A stretch of DNA of 40,474 nt, taken from positions 1 to 40,474 of the forward strand of contig CAZCTN010000031.1 in NCBI GenBank assembly GCA_964501655.1, read 5' to 3'. Position 1 is the stretch's first letter, and each line of letters opens with the position of its first letter. The notes under the pieces are model-generated. The model was given only the letters and a program-made list of their open reading frames with translations. It had not been told where the DNA came from and ran no database searches. Positions 1 to 7,968 of the stretch are shown piece after piece. Both the position numbers and the translations under genes were made by a program. The stretch comes from JAAYJK01 sp964501655 (lineage in GTDB: Bacteria; Bacillota; Syntrophomonadia; Syntrophomonadales; Syntrophomonadaceae).

Positions 1-54
1 TTGTGCGGCATGAATGGTAATTTTTATATTCTCCGTAAGTACTATTTCTCGCAT
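1..54 (-). CDS. Partial gene, N-terminal 18 codons, unknown product
   Basis: An ATG at 54-52 on the minus strand is preceded by a strong GGAGGAGG ribosome binding site, and the frame stays open to the window edge. The visible residues begin MREIVLTENIKITI. Nothing in 18 residues identifies a family. The start is convincing because of the binding site; the product is unknown. The gene points away from the tRNA and runs off the left end. Confidence 0.55.
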   Translation of the reverse strand, partial: MREIVLTENIKITIHAAQ

Positions 55-437
55 TTGCCTCCTCCATTTCTATTTTAGCCAATCCCATTGAACGGTTGCC
101 AGTTATTACGATGTATATAAGCAATGTGGTTGCCCTAACGGCGATCTAGCTAAATAACATGATAGGCCTCTACCAAAAAGGTATGTGGCTCTATCGTTAC
201 CAAACTGACTCCTTTTTCGGCAACACGCTAAAATATAGCCGTTAATTTCTTGGTTTTGAGATGAAAAATACAACGATATTGGGTCTTCCACTGGTGTGCC
301 ACTTGGTGTGCCACTTGTGTGCGTGCCTGTGAATACATTCGGATATAACGGGATTTATAATTATTACTGCCTGCCCATAATGTTTTATCAGAAAAACTTA
401 AAAGTCCCGAAATATCGGGACTTCAAGCTGTCTTTTA
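55..437. other. Non-coding stretch with a 12-bp tandem repeat
   Basis: This gap lies between the left-edge gene and the 3' end of tRNA-Val. It contains two exact tandem copies of GGTGTGCCACTT (293-304 and 305-316) and the tRNA terminator. The minus-strand frame from 354 to 106 is open, but it has only a GTG start without a binding site and an unlikely composition, so I do not call it a gene. Sequence beside a tRNA 3' end is a common integration target, but I see no integrase here. Confidence 0.4.
394..424 (-). terminator. Rho-independent terminator of tRNA-Val
   Basis: Read on the minus strand, AAGTCCCGA pairs with TCGGGACTT around a short loop (402-423). A run TTTTAAGTTTTT follows. It lies 15 nt past the CCA end of the tRNA. 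Confidence 0.8.
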
Positions 438-512
438 TGGTGGGCCGTATAAGATTCGAACTTATGGCTTCTTCCGCGTCAAGGAAGCACTCTCCCACTG
501 AGTTAACGGCCC
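438..512 (-). tRNA. trnV: tRNA-Val (anticodon GAC)
   Basis: A complete cloverleaf can be drawn on the minus strand. The acceptor GGGCCGT (512-506) pairs with ACGGCCC (448-442). The D arm is ACTC/GAGT, the anticodon stem CTTCC/GGAAG encloses the loop TTGACGC, and the T arm is ATAAG/CTTAT around TTCGAAT. The discriminator A is followed by a genomically encoded CCA (440-438). The anticodon GAC reads valine GUC/GUU codons. It is a single transcription unit with its own promoter (527-555) and terminator (394-424). Confidence 0.95.
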
Positions 513-526
513 ATTTCGTGACACTA

Positions 527-555
527 ATTATATAACTATAAGGGAGCAAAATCAA
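527..555 (-). promoter_or_regulatory. Sigma-A type promoter for tRNA-Val
   Basis: On the minus strand, TTGATT (555-550) and a perfect TATAAT (532-527) are separated by 17 nt. The predicted start near 520 lies about 8 nt upstream of the mature tRNA 5' end at 512. Confidence 0.75.
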
Positions 556-753
556 GACTTGTTATTTATGTGTTGTTGTTAATCAGCAATTATGTTCTGG
601 TATAACTCATCAGGGAAAACTTCATGCTCTTAGTGCATGAATACAATAGATATGGATAAAAAAGCGTGGAAAACCAAGGCTGCCCTTTAGTATAAAAACC
701 TTTGATTCTTAATACTATTTTAATAGACTCTTATAATGCGCAAAGGAGTATTT

Positions 754-1500
754 ATGTTTATTGTGATGAAGCGGAAAACCGCCGGGGTCATTTTGGCCAG
801 CATATTCTTTTTCGGGATTACTTTGGGGGCCTACAACCTGTCCCTGCATCCCAATATGCATAACTGGGAAAAGCAGGGGCTCCTGATTCGAGAGGTTAAT
901 ACTGATAAAAAGGCGGTGGCCCTGACTTTCGATGACGGTCCGGACCCGGCAAATACCCCGGCTCTACTGGAGGTATTGGATAAGCATGGTGCCCAGGCTA
1001 CTTTCTTCGTAGTGGGCAGCAGGGCTGAAGAGTATCCCGATTTGCTGAAACAGATGGATCAGTCCGGACATGAAATTGGTAATCATAGTTACAATCATGC
1101 AGATTACAACGGCAAAAGTGATGAGTTCATCCGAGATGAAATCATCAAAGGCAGTAAAACCATAAAAAGCATTACCGGTAATGCTCCCACCTTCTTTCGC
1201 CCGCCTGGGGGTTATCTTTCCTATGCCATGGTCGATATTGTTCAAGAGGAGGGGCTAATCATCGCTTACTGGACCTGGCAGCAGGACAGCAAAGACTGGC
1301 AGGCCGGCACCTCATCAGCAAGAATCGCTGATCATATTCGGGACAATATTGAACCAGGTCAGATTATTGTCCTGCATGACGGTGCAGCCAACGGCATGCA
1401 AACAGTAAAAGCCATGGATATTATGATTCCGGCCCTGAAAAAGGATGGATACCAATTTGTGACCCTGAGCAGGCTGCTGGAACTGGAGAATAATGAATAA
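754..1500 (+). CDS. Polysaccharide deacetylase (NodB domain), membrane-anchored or secreted
   Basis: This is a zinc-dependent carbohydrate esterase 4 family enzyme, expected to remove N-acetyl groups from peptidoglycan or another amino-sugar polymer outside the cell. The N-terminus carries a basic segment and a hydrophobic helix (AGVILASIFFFGITLGAY), acting as signal or anchor. The NodB motifs are present in order: TFDDGPDP with the catalytic and metal aspartates, GNHSYNH with both metal histidines, FRPPGG, DSKDW and LHDG. The frame is open from an ATG at 736, but AAAGGAG at 743-749 fits the ATG at 754 (MFIVMKRK), giving 248 residues. It lies 53 bp upstream of a second deacetylase gene on the same strand and is probably cotranscribed with it. 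The exact substrate cannot be told from sequence. Confidence 0.9.
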   Translation: MFIVMKRKTAGVILASIFFFGITLGAYNLSLHPNMHNWEKQGLLIREVNTDKKAVALTFDDGPDPANTPALLEVLDKHGAQATFFVVGSRAEEYPDLLKQMDQSGHEIGNHSYNHADYNGKSDEFIRDEIIKGSKTIKSITGNAPTFFRPPGGYLSYAMVDIVQEEGLIIAYWTWQQDSKDWQAGTSSARIADHIRDNIEPGQIIVLHDGAANGMQTVKAMDIMIPALKKDGYQFVTLSRLLELENNE

Positions 1501-1553
1501 TGCCGGTTTCATGACCATATAAATAGAAAAACTGCTATACAGGAGTTGAATTA

Positions 1554-2300
1554 ATGCCTAGAATATTTGGTTTTTATCAAATACAGAGGCAGGCCCGAAT
1601 GGCTATAGCCTGTCTGCTGGCCTTGGCCGTCCTGGGCAGCAGTGTGGCCTATGTTCAGGCTCATTATACCCTCAAGCCTGTCTATGAAGTCAAAACGGAC
1701 AAAAAGATACTGGCCCTTACTTTTGATATCAGTTGGGGTAACAAAACCCCCCTGCCGGTCCTTGATGTATTGAAGGAAAATAATCTCAAATGCACTTTCT
1801 TCCTTTCCGGACCCTGGGTTAAAGAATACCCGGAAATCGTGAAGCGAATCAAGGAAGACGGTCATGAGATTGGAAGCCATGGATACCGTCACATCGATCT
1901 GAGCAATCTAAGCAAGACGGAAATCAAGAAGGAAATAAGCCAAGCCCACCAGTTGATCAAAGCAGGTACCGGGGTAGAAGCCAATCTTATCCGAACTCCG
2001 AATGGGGATTTTAATAATCATGTGATAGAAGCTATCCATGAAAGCGGTTATGAGGCAATACAGTGGAGTACTGATTCACTGGATTGGATGAATCCGGGAG
2101 TTAACTCTATTATCGAAAGGGTCAGCCAGAAGGCCCATCCCGGAGACATTATCCTGATGCATGCCAGTGACACCTGCAAGCAAACTGCACAGGCCTTGCC
2201 AGTTATTATTGACAGCCTGCAGGAACAGGGCTATAAATTTGTTACCGTTTCCGAGCTTTTAGCGGAAGATAAAGCAGCGAATAAGGCTCACAATAAATAG
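1554..2300 (+). CDS. pdaB: PdaB-like polysaccharide deacetylase family protein
   Basis: A second NodB-fold protein of 248 residues with an N-terminal hydrophobic helix (about residues 16-36), so exported or anchored. It carries TFDISWGNKTPLPVLDVL, the hallmark of the PdaB sporulation subgroup, where the second Asp of the usual TFDD is replaced by Ile. The histidine pair (GSHGYRH), a modified RTPNGDF in place of RPPYG, DSLDW and LMHAS follow. The missing metal-ligand Asp means classical deacetylase activity is uncertain. In Bacillus subtilis PdaB is needed for spore cortex stability, which is family knowledge. AGGAG precedes the ATG at 1554. It is probably in one operon with the upstream deacetylase. 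Confidence 0.85.
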   Translation: MPRIFGFYQIQRQARMAIACLLALAVLGSSVAYVQAHYTLKPVYEVKTDKKILALTFDISWGNKTPLPVLDVLKENNLKCTFFLSGPWVKEYPEIVKRIKEDGHEIGSHGYRHIDLSNLSKTEIKKEISQAHQLIKAGTGVEANLIRTPNGDFNNHVIEAIHESGYEAIQWSTDSLDWMNPGVNSIIERVSQKAHPGDIILMHASDTCKQTAQALPVIIDSLQEQGYKFVTVSELLAEDKAANKAHNK

Positions 2301-2320
2301 CCGGGGATTATCGCGGGGAA

Positions 2321-2357
2321 ATAAAAAAGCCGTTTAAGGCTGAATCCTTAAAGGCTT
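2321..2357 (-). terminator. Intrinsic terminator after the 28-residue ORF
   Basis: On the minus strand AAGCC-TTTAAGG pairs with CCTTAAA-GGCTT (2327-2356) and is followed by TTTTTTAT. It starts 3 nt after the stop of the small ORF at 2360, giving that ORF a defined transcript end. Confidence 0.7.
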
Positions 2358-2359
2358 GT

Positions 2360-2446
2360 CTATCGCTGGCAGTAGTTTTCTTCTTCTTCTTCGATATGCT
2401 CCAGTCCGATTGACTCCAGTATTTCGTCTATCAATTTTTTATCCAA
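2360..2446 (-). CDS. 28-residue acidic small protein, unknown function
   Basis: This short frame starts with TTG at 2446 and is preceded by a near-perfect ribosome binding site AAAGGAGGTG (2462-2453) with 6-nt spacing. The product begins MDKKLIDEILESIGLEH, continues with five consecutive Glu and ends NYCQR. It has no membrane segment or signal peptide and has one Cys. It is flanked by its own intrinsic terminator and lies alone downstream of rmuC. The binding site plus terminator argue for real translation. The acidic tail with a terminal Cys could suit a peptide precursor or a regulatory partner, but nothing assigns a role. Confidence 0.6.
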   Translation of the reverse strand: MDKKLIDEILESIGLEHIEEEEENYCQR

Positions 2447-2552
2447 TTTTATCACCTCCTTTGGCTAAAGTCTTTCTCCTCGTAATCATAATTCCCGCAG
2501 CTTAAGTTCTGATCCCTTTAATGTAAAAACTGAGTAAAACATTTTATGAAGG

Positions 2553-4106
2553 CTAATCCCGATCGGGCACTTCCTCTTCTATCATTTCCGCAGCACTCAA
2601 TCCCCTTAGAGTTCTATCCACTGAAAGAGGAGTATCCAGCTCTGCCTGAGATGCAATCCCCATGTCTTTAAACTTCCGTGCGGTAACCAACACTCTTCCT
2701 TCCAGGGAACCGGCAGCTCGATTGTAGGAATCGACTGATTTTTCCAGCCCTTTGCGCATCTCGGTAAAATGCCCGGCCAGCACTCTTATCCGTTCATAGA
2801 GCTCCTTGCCCAGTTCACTTATTATTCGGGCGTTTTCTCCTATTTGTTCCTGTTTCCATCCATAAGCTACCGAACGCAGCAAAGCAATCAAGGTGGTGGG
2901 GGTGGCTATGATAACTCGCTGCTGGGCTCCGTATTCAATCAACTGCGGCTGATGTTCCAGGGCCGCGCTGAAAAATGATTCTCCCGGCAAGAAAAGTACC
3001 GCAAATTCAGGTGTAGGTTCGAACTGCTCCCAGTAGCTTTTGCTTCCCAGACTGCTGACATGGTTCTTAACCTGTCGGGCGTGATCCTTAAGATACTGGA
3101 CTTTTTGCTGTTCATCCACTGCTTCCACTGCCTCCAGGTAGGCTTGCAGAGGTGCTTTGGAATCAATTACTACGTTCCGTCCCCCCGGCAGTCTGATAAT
3201 CATATCCGGTCTCAGCTGGCCCTGCCCACCAATGCTGACGGTATGCTGTTCTACAAAATCGCAGTACTCCAGCATTCCGGCTACTTCCACCACCCGCTTG
3301 AGCTGAATCTCCCCCCATCTGCCCCTCACGGTCGGCCTTCGCAAGGCTTTCACCAGAGCAGCGGTCTCGAACTGCAGCTGTCCCTGGGCGGCGGCCATGG
3401 ACTTAATTTGTTCACTCAAACCGGCATACGCCCCTGCCCTTTCTTTTTCCATGGTCAGAATCTGCTCGTTAACCTGTTGCAGCGATTTCTGCAGGGGCAC
3501 GACCAGATGATCTATAGCCTTCTGCCGCATTTCCAGTTCCCCCCTGGCTCCCTCCTGATATTTTCCCAGGGTGGTTTGAGCCAGCTCCAAAAAAGCCTGA
3601 TTATTACTCTTGAGGGCTTCCGCTGATAAAGCCTGGAAGGAGGCCAGCAAATTCTCCCGCGCCTCCTGGAGCAGAGCCAGGTTATCCGCTGTCTTCTTCT
3701 TTTCTTCTTCCAGGCTGCCTTTCAACTCTGCGGCCAGTATCTTGAGTCTGCCATTCTCATCTTGGAGCTTCTCCAGGTTTTTCTGACGGCTGCTTATCTG
3801 CCCTTCCAACACCTGCAAGGATCTGTTTTTCTCCTCTGCTGCAGCCCGGGCCTGCTGCTGGAATGACAGCTCGGTTCGCAATGATCTGATTTCAGTTTCC
3901 AGGTTTTCGTTGCGGATCCTGCTTTCCTGCAGGCTGGCCTGCTTATCTTCCAGCCTCTGGTTCCAGTTCTTTTCCCAAACTTGAATTTCATATTCATGCC
4001 TCTGCTGCCTGGCCTTTAAGGTATTGCGCAAGAAGGGCAGGGAGAGACCAAACCCTGTTGCTGCCGCAGCCAGTAATACCATCCCCTGCCACAGGTAATT
4101 ATCCAC
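2553..4106 (-). CDS. rmuC: RmuC family DNA recombination protein
   Basis: A 517-residue protein with an N-terminal membrane segment (MVLLAAAATGFGLSLPFL), a long heptad-rich coiled coil (about residues 35-220) and the RmuC nuclease-like core (about 230-430). The core shows LRRPTVRGRWGEIQLKRVVE, the RPDMIIRLPGG strand and VIDSKAPLQAYLEA. The length and architecture match the family. RmuC is linked to limiting genome rearrangement in Escherichia coli and is predicted to be related to restriction-type nucleases. The start is GTG at 4106 with AAGGAAG upstream. It appears to be transcribed alone. Confidence 0.93.
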   Translation of the reverse strand: MDNYLWQGMVLLAAAATGFGLSLPFLRNTLKARQQRHEYEIQVWEKNWNQRLEDKQASLQESRIRNENLETEIRSLRTELSFQQQARAAAEEKNRSLQVLEGQISSRQKNLEKLQDENGRLKILAAELKGSLEEEKKKTADNLALLQEARENLLASFQALSAEALKSNNQAFLELAQTTLGKYQEGARGELEMRQKAIDHLVVPLQKSLQQVNEQILTMEKERAGAYAGLSEQIKSMAAAQGQLQFETAALVKALRRPTVRGRWGEIQLKRVVEVAGMLEYCDFVEQHTVSIGGQGQLRPDMIIRLPGGRNVVIDSKAPLQAYLEAVEAVDEQQKVQYLKDHARQVKNHVSSLGSKSYWEQFEPTPEFAVLFLPGESFFSAALEHQPQLIEYGAQQRVIIATPTTLIALLRSVAYGWKQEQIGENARIISELGKELYERIRVLAGHFTEMRKGLEKSVDSYNRAAGSLEGRVLVTARKFKDMGIASQAELDTPLSVDRTLRGLSAAEMIEEEVPDRD

Positions 4107-4302
4107 TTGATCACTTCCTTAGCAAATTCACAGTCATTTATACTCTCTGTCCAGTAAATGGGTTCCTGGATACTTTGCCGCATACTTACTCTGCTAATTG
4201 CATATTACATCCAGGTACCTCTATTTTACAGCATATAAATTGGAATCCTGCAGAAAATAACCTGTACGATAAAAATGCAGGTCTATAATGGAAGGATACG
4301 AT

Positions 4303-4506
4303 ATGCTTAGTAAAGACGGAGTTACCGCAAGATATATACTGGCTTTCTGCTTCTTTTTTATGTCCGGCTCCCAGATGGTGACCGGAAACGCTGGAACCTT
4401 ATGCGGTATTATGGGTACGGTGGAACTGGCCACTGCCCTGATGCGTTACTCACCTCTGTATGAATTATACGATGTACTGAAAGCAGGTCGATCCGTGCGA
4501 CAATAG
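4303..4506 (+). CDS. DUF2892-type (YgaP-like) small membrane protein
   Basis: A 67-residue protein with two hydrophobic segments (YILAFCFFFMSGSQMV and the GTLCGIMGTVELATAL region) followed by RYSPLYELY. The glycine-cysteine turn and the C-terminal PLYxL motif are typical of DUF2892 inner-membrane proteins, also found fused to rhodanese in YgaP. The frame opens at 4288, but GAAGGA sits correctly for the ATG at 4303 (MLSKDGVTAR). It stands alone between two minus-strand genes. The function of the family is poorly known, with sulfur relay suggested by the YgaP fusion. Confidence 0.75.
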   Translation: MLSKDGVTARYILAFCFFFMSGSQMVTGNAGTLCGIMGTVELATALMRYSPLYELYDVLKAGRSVRQ

Positions 4507-4533
4507 CTAGCCTTATAGGATCATAGACCGCAG

Positions 4534-4917
4534 CTATTGCTGCCATCTTCCCTCCTGCAAGTGGTATACTTCAAACCTGTCTGCGGGCAGATGAGTGTTT
4601 CTCCAACTTTGCTCTATTTTCCATTCCCTTTCATCATCCGAACCGGATTCAGCGGTTACTATACGATACTTATCGGTAATATACTCATTATCCTTGAGGG
4701 TGGTAAGGTAAAAGACTTCCCCAGGCAATCCCTGATAGTCCGGCGGGAAATAGATAGTCTTCACGTCTTCCAGATCTGATTCCGCCAGTATCACCTCCAG
4801 CACCCTATGGCTGGATACAACCTTCTGCTCCACCAGGGAATCCTGCATAAGGTTTTGCCATAGCCAGATGACTATGAACATTATGAAAGCTATGTATAGT
4901 ATCCTGCGATAATTCAT
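4534..4917 (-). CDS. Membrane-anchored hypothetical protein
   Basis: A 127-residue protein with one N-terminal transmembrane helix (ILYIAFIMFIVIWLW) and a soluble, charged extracytoplasmic domain that I do not recognise. The start is set by AGGAGG, 7 nt before the ATG at 4917 (MNYRRIL). The longer reading from 4938 would overlap the binding site. It lies 14 bp after the metallo-beta-lactamase fold gene on the same strand, so the two form an operon. Confidence 0.75.
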   Translation of the reverse strand: MNYRRILYIAFIMFIVIWLWQNLMQDSLVEQKVVSSHRVLEVILAESDLEDVKTIYFPPDYQGLPGEVFYLTTLKDNEYITDKYRIVTAESGSDDEREWKIEQSWRNTHLPADRFEVYHLQEGRWQQ

Positions 4918-4931
4918 TCCATGTCCTCCTG

Positions 4932-5852
4932 TTAACAATATATGTAATATCCGTCATCCAACTTTGTGGCTCTGCCGGTCCTAATCATATACTGCAGGTG
5001 TTTCAAAGTCATCATTTTAGTGTAAAATACCGCATATTCACTATCCCAGAGGAAGTCTCCGGAAGCTCTGGCTATATCATCCAAGGTTTGAGGCACTCTC
5101 AATACCTGCATTATTCGCTCTTCCCGCTCCAGAAGAACAGCCTGATAGTTCTTCATCAGCCGCACAATGCTGTCTTGCGGTGCACGGAACACTCTGCGAT
5201 GGGAAGTAACCAGTATCCGCGGGTTTATCTCCAATATCCTATCGATAGACTTGATCATCTGCTCCACATCCGAACTTTCTCCCCCGTACCATGGTCCCTG
5301 GGGAGCTAAATCCAGATCTCCTGAAAACAGCAGGCCCTCGCTTTCAATATAAAATCCATAATGGCCCCAGGTATGGCCGGGAAGATGTACGGCCTGCAAG
5401 CAGGTACTGCCCAGATCAAATACCTGCCCATCTTTAAAACACCCTTTCAATTGAATGAACTGAAAACCAGGGTTAACCGGGACATCGTCGGGAAATACCG
5501 CCCGGGAACGCAGGGGCTCGCTCTTGTCTTGCCCCATCAGTTCTTTCCAGCGCCACCGTCCGGTATGCTCCAGATATTGCTCCGGACTGGTATATACCAG
5601 GGCCTCTTCCTGGCCTGAATAGACATCAGCTTCAGAAAAGAAGCTGACCCCGTTGACATGATCAAAATGATAATGACTTAATAAAAGCATATCTATTTGG
5701 CCTGGGGGTATGCCCTGGTAAGCTCTTCCGCCGGCTCCGGCGTCGATCAGGGTGTTTATCTGATCCTCTATGTATATTGAATTGCTGTATGGATAAGCCG
5801 TTTTTCCCGCCGGCCGCAACAGACTGACTCGCGGAGTGACTTTAATGATCAT
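4932..5852 (-). CDS. MBL-fold metallohydrolase with C-terminal helical/winged-helix tail
   Basis: A 306-residue hydrolase of the glyoxalase II/LACTB2-like branch. The metal-binding motifs are complete: SHYHFDH (HxHxDH), HLPGHTWGH, SGDLD and TSHRR. After the fold (about residues 1-215) comes a basic helical tail with an LDDIARASG segment resembling the winged helix found in many bacterial relatives. It is cytoplasmic. The substrate cannot be deduced, with a thioester or phosphoester both possible. The ATG at 5852 has GGGGAG upstream. It is the first gene of a two-gene operon with the membrane-anchored protein. Confidence 0.88.
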   Translation of the reverse strand: MIIKVTPRVSLLRPAGKTAYPYSNSIYIEDQINTLIDAGAGGRAYQGIPPGQIDMLLLSHYHFDHVNGVSFFSEADVYSGQEEALVYTSPEQYLEHTGRWRWKELMGQDKSEPLRSRAVFPDDVPVNPGFQFIQLKGCFKDGQVFDLGSTCLQAVHLPGHTWGHYGFYIESEGLLFSGDLDLAPQGPWYGGESSDVEQMIKSIDRILEINPRILVTSHRRVFRAPQDSIVRLMKNYQAVLLEREERIMQVLRVPQTLDDIARASGDFLWDSEYAVFYTKMMTLKHLQYMIRTGRATKLDDGYYIYC

Positions 5853-5870
5853 GCTTCTCCCCCTGGCCGT

Positions 5871-5895
5871 GAAAAAGCCCGGGAAAACCCGGGCT
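5871..5895 (-). terminator. Intrinsic terminator
   Basis: AGCCCGGG/CCCGGGCT with a 4-nt loop (5876-5895) followed on the minus strand by TTTTTCAC. It ends the transcript of the acidic hypothetical gene at 5927 and separates it from the MBL-fold gene. Confidence 0.8.
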
Positions 5896-5926
5896 TCTAA
5901 TACTCAATTAATTTGATAAATAGAAT

Positions 5927-6337
5927 TTACTCCAGTTTTTCCATTACATCCATGATCATGTCAAAGAAATAGTTGATGTCCTCTTTGTCATTCATCCCGG
6001 CTTTAAAGCCAACTTCCGGAAACCGACCTGGACTGTTGATCTTTACGTTCACCATATAAGTGGCTTGATCCATTTCGTCTTCTACGTTTTCTATGTCCAA
6101 ATCTATATCATCAAGGTCATAGGAAAGCGAATTTTCATTTTCTTCATTGAATACTTTTTCGAAAGCCTCCGAATCAAATTCCTTGCCGTTATCGATAATT
6201 TGAGCTACAATCCACATTACGTCAGTAGCACTCATGTCTAGTTCTTCAGTTAGATGCATGATTTCATTGGCAACAGGTGTAATTTTAAGCAGATCCGACA
6301 GATTGACTGGTTCGCCTTTACCCCATCTCTTTTTCAT
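5927..6337 (-). CDS. Acidic hypothetical protein
   Basis: A 136-residue soluble protein with a strongly acidic centre (YDLDDIDLDIENVEDEMDQ) and no signal peptide or membrane segment. I do not recognise a family. GGAGGTGAGG two bases before ATG 6337 (MKKRWGKGE) fixes the start, and the frame extends to 6361 only without a binding site. It is monocistronic, with a terminator at 5871-5895 and an AT-rich upstream region (6338-6611). Confidence 0.7.
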   Translation of the reverse strand: MKKRWGKGEPVNLSDLLKITPVANEIMHLTEELDMSATDVMWIVAQIIDNGKEFDSEAFEKVFNEENENSLSYDLDDIDLDIENVEDEMDQATYMVNVKINSPGRFPEVGFKAGMNDKEDINYFFDMIMDVMEKLE

Positions 6338-6490
6338 AACCTCACCTCCGCATCTGGTCAACGCCTCTTAACTTCATTTATAAGGATGACTCCAACACTA
6401 CATAATACTCTTTCTTATTTGATTATATGTGAATTGTTATATAAAAAATAGTGATTTTTACTGGGAATCCCTTTATTTCTTCGACTTTTT

Positions 6491-6543
6491 TTGACATTAT
6501 TCCATTTTTTAATAGTATACCTATGGTAGAAAACTATACCATG
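6491..6543 (+). promoter_or_regulatory. Candidate promoter with operator-like repeats, no obvious gene
   Basis: A consensus TTGACA (6491-6496) and TAGTAT (6513-6518) are 16 nt apart. The predicted start near 6526 lies inside repeats: TATACC occurs at 6516-6521 and 6535-6540, and ATGGTA (6523-6528) pairs with TACCAT (6537-6542). The only plus-strand reading frame just downstream encodes 10 residues from ATG 6541. The surrounding AT-rich DNA makes chance matches likelier. Confidence 0.35.
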
Positions 6544-6611
6544 AAAAGAAACGCTTTGCAAGTGCCGGTCTAAAATTATATTTATGGTTTTTCTTGACAA
6601 TCCCGAAAGCC

Positions 6612-6887
6612 TTATGCTGTTCTGTCTCTTCGCTCCTTTCTTATCCTTTCCACCTCTGGCTTGATCTGCTGTTTTAAAGCCTGTCGTGAGTTGTTAAGAA
6701 ATTCCTCCAATTCACAAGTACTAACCCGGGTATCATGCCGCCCAAGTCTGATGCTGAGACATTCATTGCCCTGCAAATAAAAAATAAACTCCGCCCTGAT
6801 TTCAATTTCACCGTATTCCAGGCAAGCATCCCCGCCCGCTTTATTACGGTCAATATACCTGAAATTTTCGATTCTTAACAGACGCAT
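6612..6887 (-). CDS. Hypothetical protein, basic C-terminus
   Basis: A 91-residue soluble protein that I do not recognise, predicted as beta-rich in its first two thirds with a basic helix at the end (VERIRKERRDRTA). GGGGGATG lies upstream of the ATG at 6887. It is separated by over 250 bp from the next minus-strand gene and is probably transcribed alone. Confidence 0.6.
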   Translation of the reverse strand: MRLLRIENFRYIDRNKAGGDACLEYGEIEIRAEFIFYLQGNECLSIRLGRHDTRVSTCELEEFLNNSRQALKQQIKPEVERIRKERRDRTA

Positions 6888-7043
6888 AACCGCATCCCCC
6901 TTTGCTTATTTATTATTTCTATGCCCGGGTCGGCATTACCTTTAATATGTTTGATTTTGCAGATTTATTTTTCCAGTAGAGTAACCTATACTTAAACCAG
7001 CGATGACCCCATATCAATCTATATATCGATGAGGTAGAATATT

Positions 7044-7958
7044 TTGCTTAGAGTTTCGGATTCTATCACGGGAGTGATCTATATATCTATATCGGCATTT
7101 GCTTATGCTACCCAGACCATACTGGGTAAGTTCGCCTTTGCTGCCGGACTGACTCCGGAATCCATGTTGCTGCTGCGCTACCTGTTTACTGCATTACTGC
7201 TCACTCCTTATCTTCTCTTCAGGGGATTGCCCTTTATGAATAGGTCCCCTCTGGTATTGGTGCAATCGCTCTTGTTTGTATTGGAGGGCTTGTTGTTTTT
7301 CCATGCCCTGCAGCATCTTCCGGCAAGTATTACTATAGTGGTATTTTTCAGTCATCCGGTTCTGGTGGCCATTTTGGGCTCGATGGTATTCAAAGAAAAG
7401 CTTCATTTCCATTTCGTGTTGGGCCTGCTGCTGGCAGTAGGGGGAGTAATCCTGGTATCAGGAATAGCAGACGGGGTAGGAGAATTATCTGTTCCGGGAC
7501 TTATTTTGGTTATATTGGCTGCGGTATCCTATACCATCTACAGTTTAATCAGCCAGAAAAACGTACGCAGCATATCTCCGCTGACCATAACCAATACCCT
7601 GGCAATCGGCAGCTTGATATTGCTGCTGTTTATGTTTCATGATCTGAACTTTTTATCTACACTCTCTCTCCAAGGTGTTTCTCTGGTATTAATGATGACG
7701 GTATTCAACACCATTATTGCAGTGGTATTTTTCCTTCAGGGCATAAAAAAACTGGGAGCAGCCAAAGCCACCCTGCTCGGCACTCTGGAGCCGGTTTTGG
7801 CCATGTTCCTGGCCTTTTCTTTCCTGGGAGAGAGTCTGTCCCCCATACAAATCTGGGGAGCTTTGCTGGTATTCTTCAGCACTGTCCTGGCAGTATATCC
7901 AGGGCCGAAGCTGCCGCTGCAAAAAAGCCAACCCAAACTCCCGCGGGGTCAAACATAA
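7044..7958 (+). CDS. EamA/DMT family transporter
   Basis: A 304-residue integral membrane protein with about ten hydrophobic helices arranged as two EamA repeats (about residues 10-140 and 150-290). The second half includes GTLEPVLAMFLAFSFLGESL, typical of the family's ninth and tenth helices. These proteins export or exchange metabolites such as amino acids, and the substrate is not predictable. The start is TTG at 7044 with GAGGT about 8 nt upstream, and no ATG alternative keeps the first helix. It converges with the minus-strand gene that ends at 7969. Confidence 0.88.
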   Translation: MLRVSDSITGVIYISISAFAYATQTILGKFAFAAGLTPESMLLLRYLFTALLLTPYLLFRGLPFMNRSPLVLVQSLLFVLEGLLFFHALQHLPASITIVVFFSHPVLVAILGSMVFKEKLHFHFVLGLLLAVGGVILVSGIADGVGELSVPGLILVILAAVSYTIYSLISQKNVRSISPLTITNTLAIGSLILLLFMFHDLNFLSTLSLQGVSLVLMMTVFNTIIAVVFFLQGIKKLGAAKATLLGTLEPVLAMFLAFSFLGESLSPIQIWGALLVFFSTVLAVYPGPKLPLQKSQPKLPRGQT

Positions 7959-7968
7959 ATCACAAATT

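Noticed and set aside
106..354. Minus-strand open frame of about 80 codons next to tRNA-Val
   Set aside because: Only a GTG start inside the tandem repeat, no ribosome binding site, and an atypical Cys/Arg/Ser-rich composition. No recognisable domain.
3060..3626. 188-codon plus-strand open frame
   Set aside because: Antisense shadow of rmuC, with no binding site and no family resemblance.
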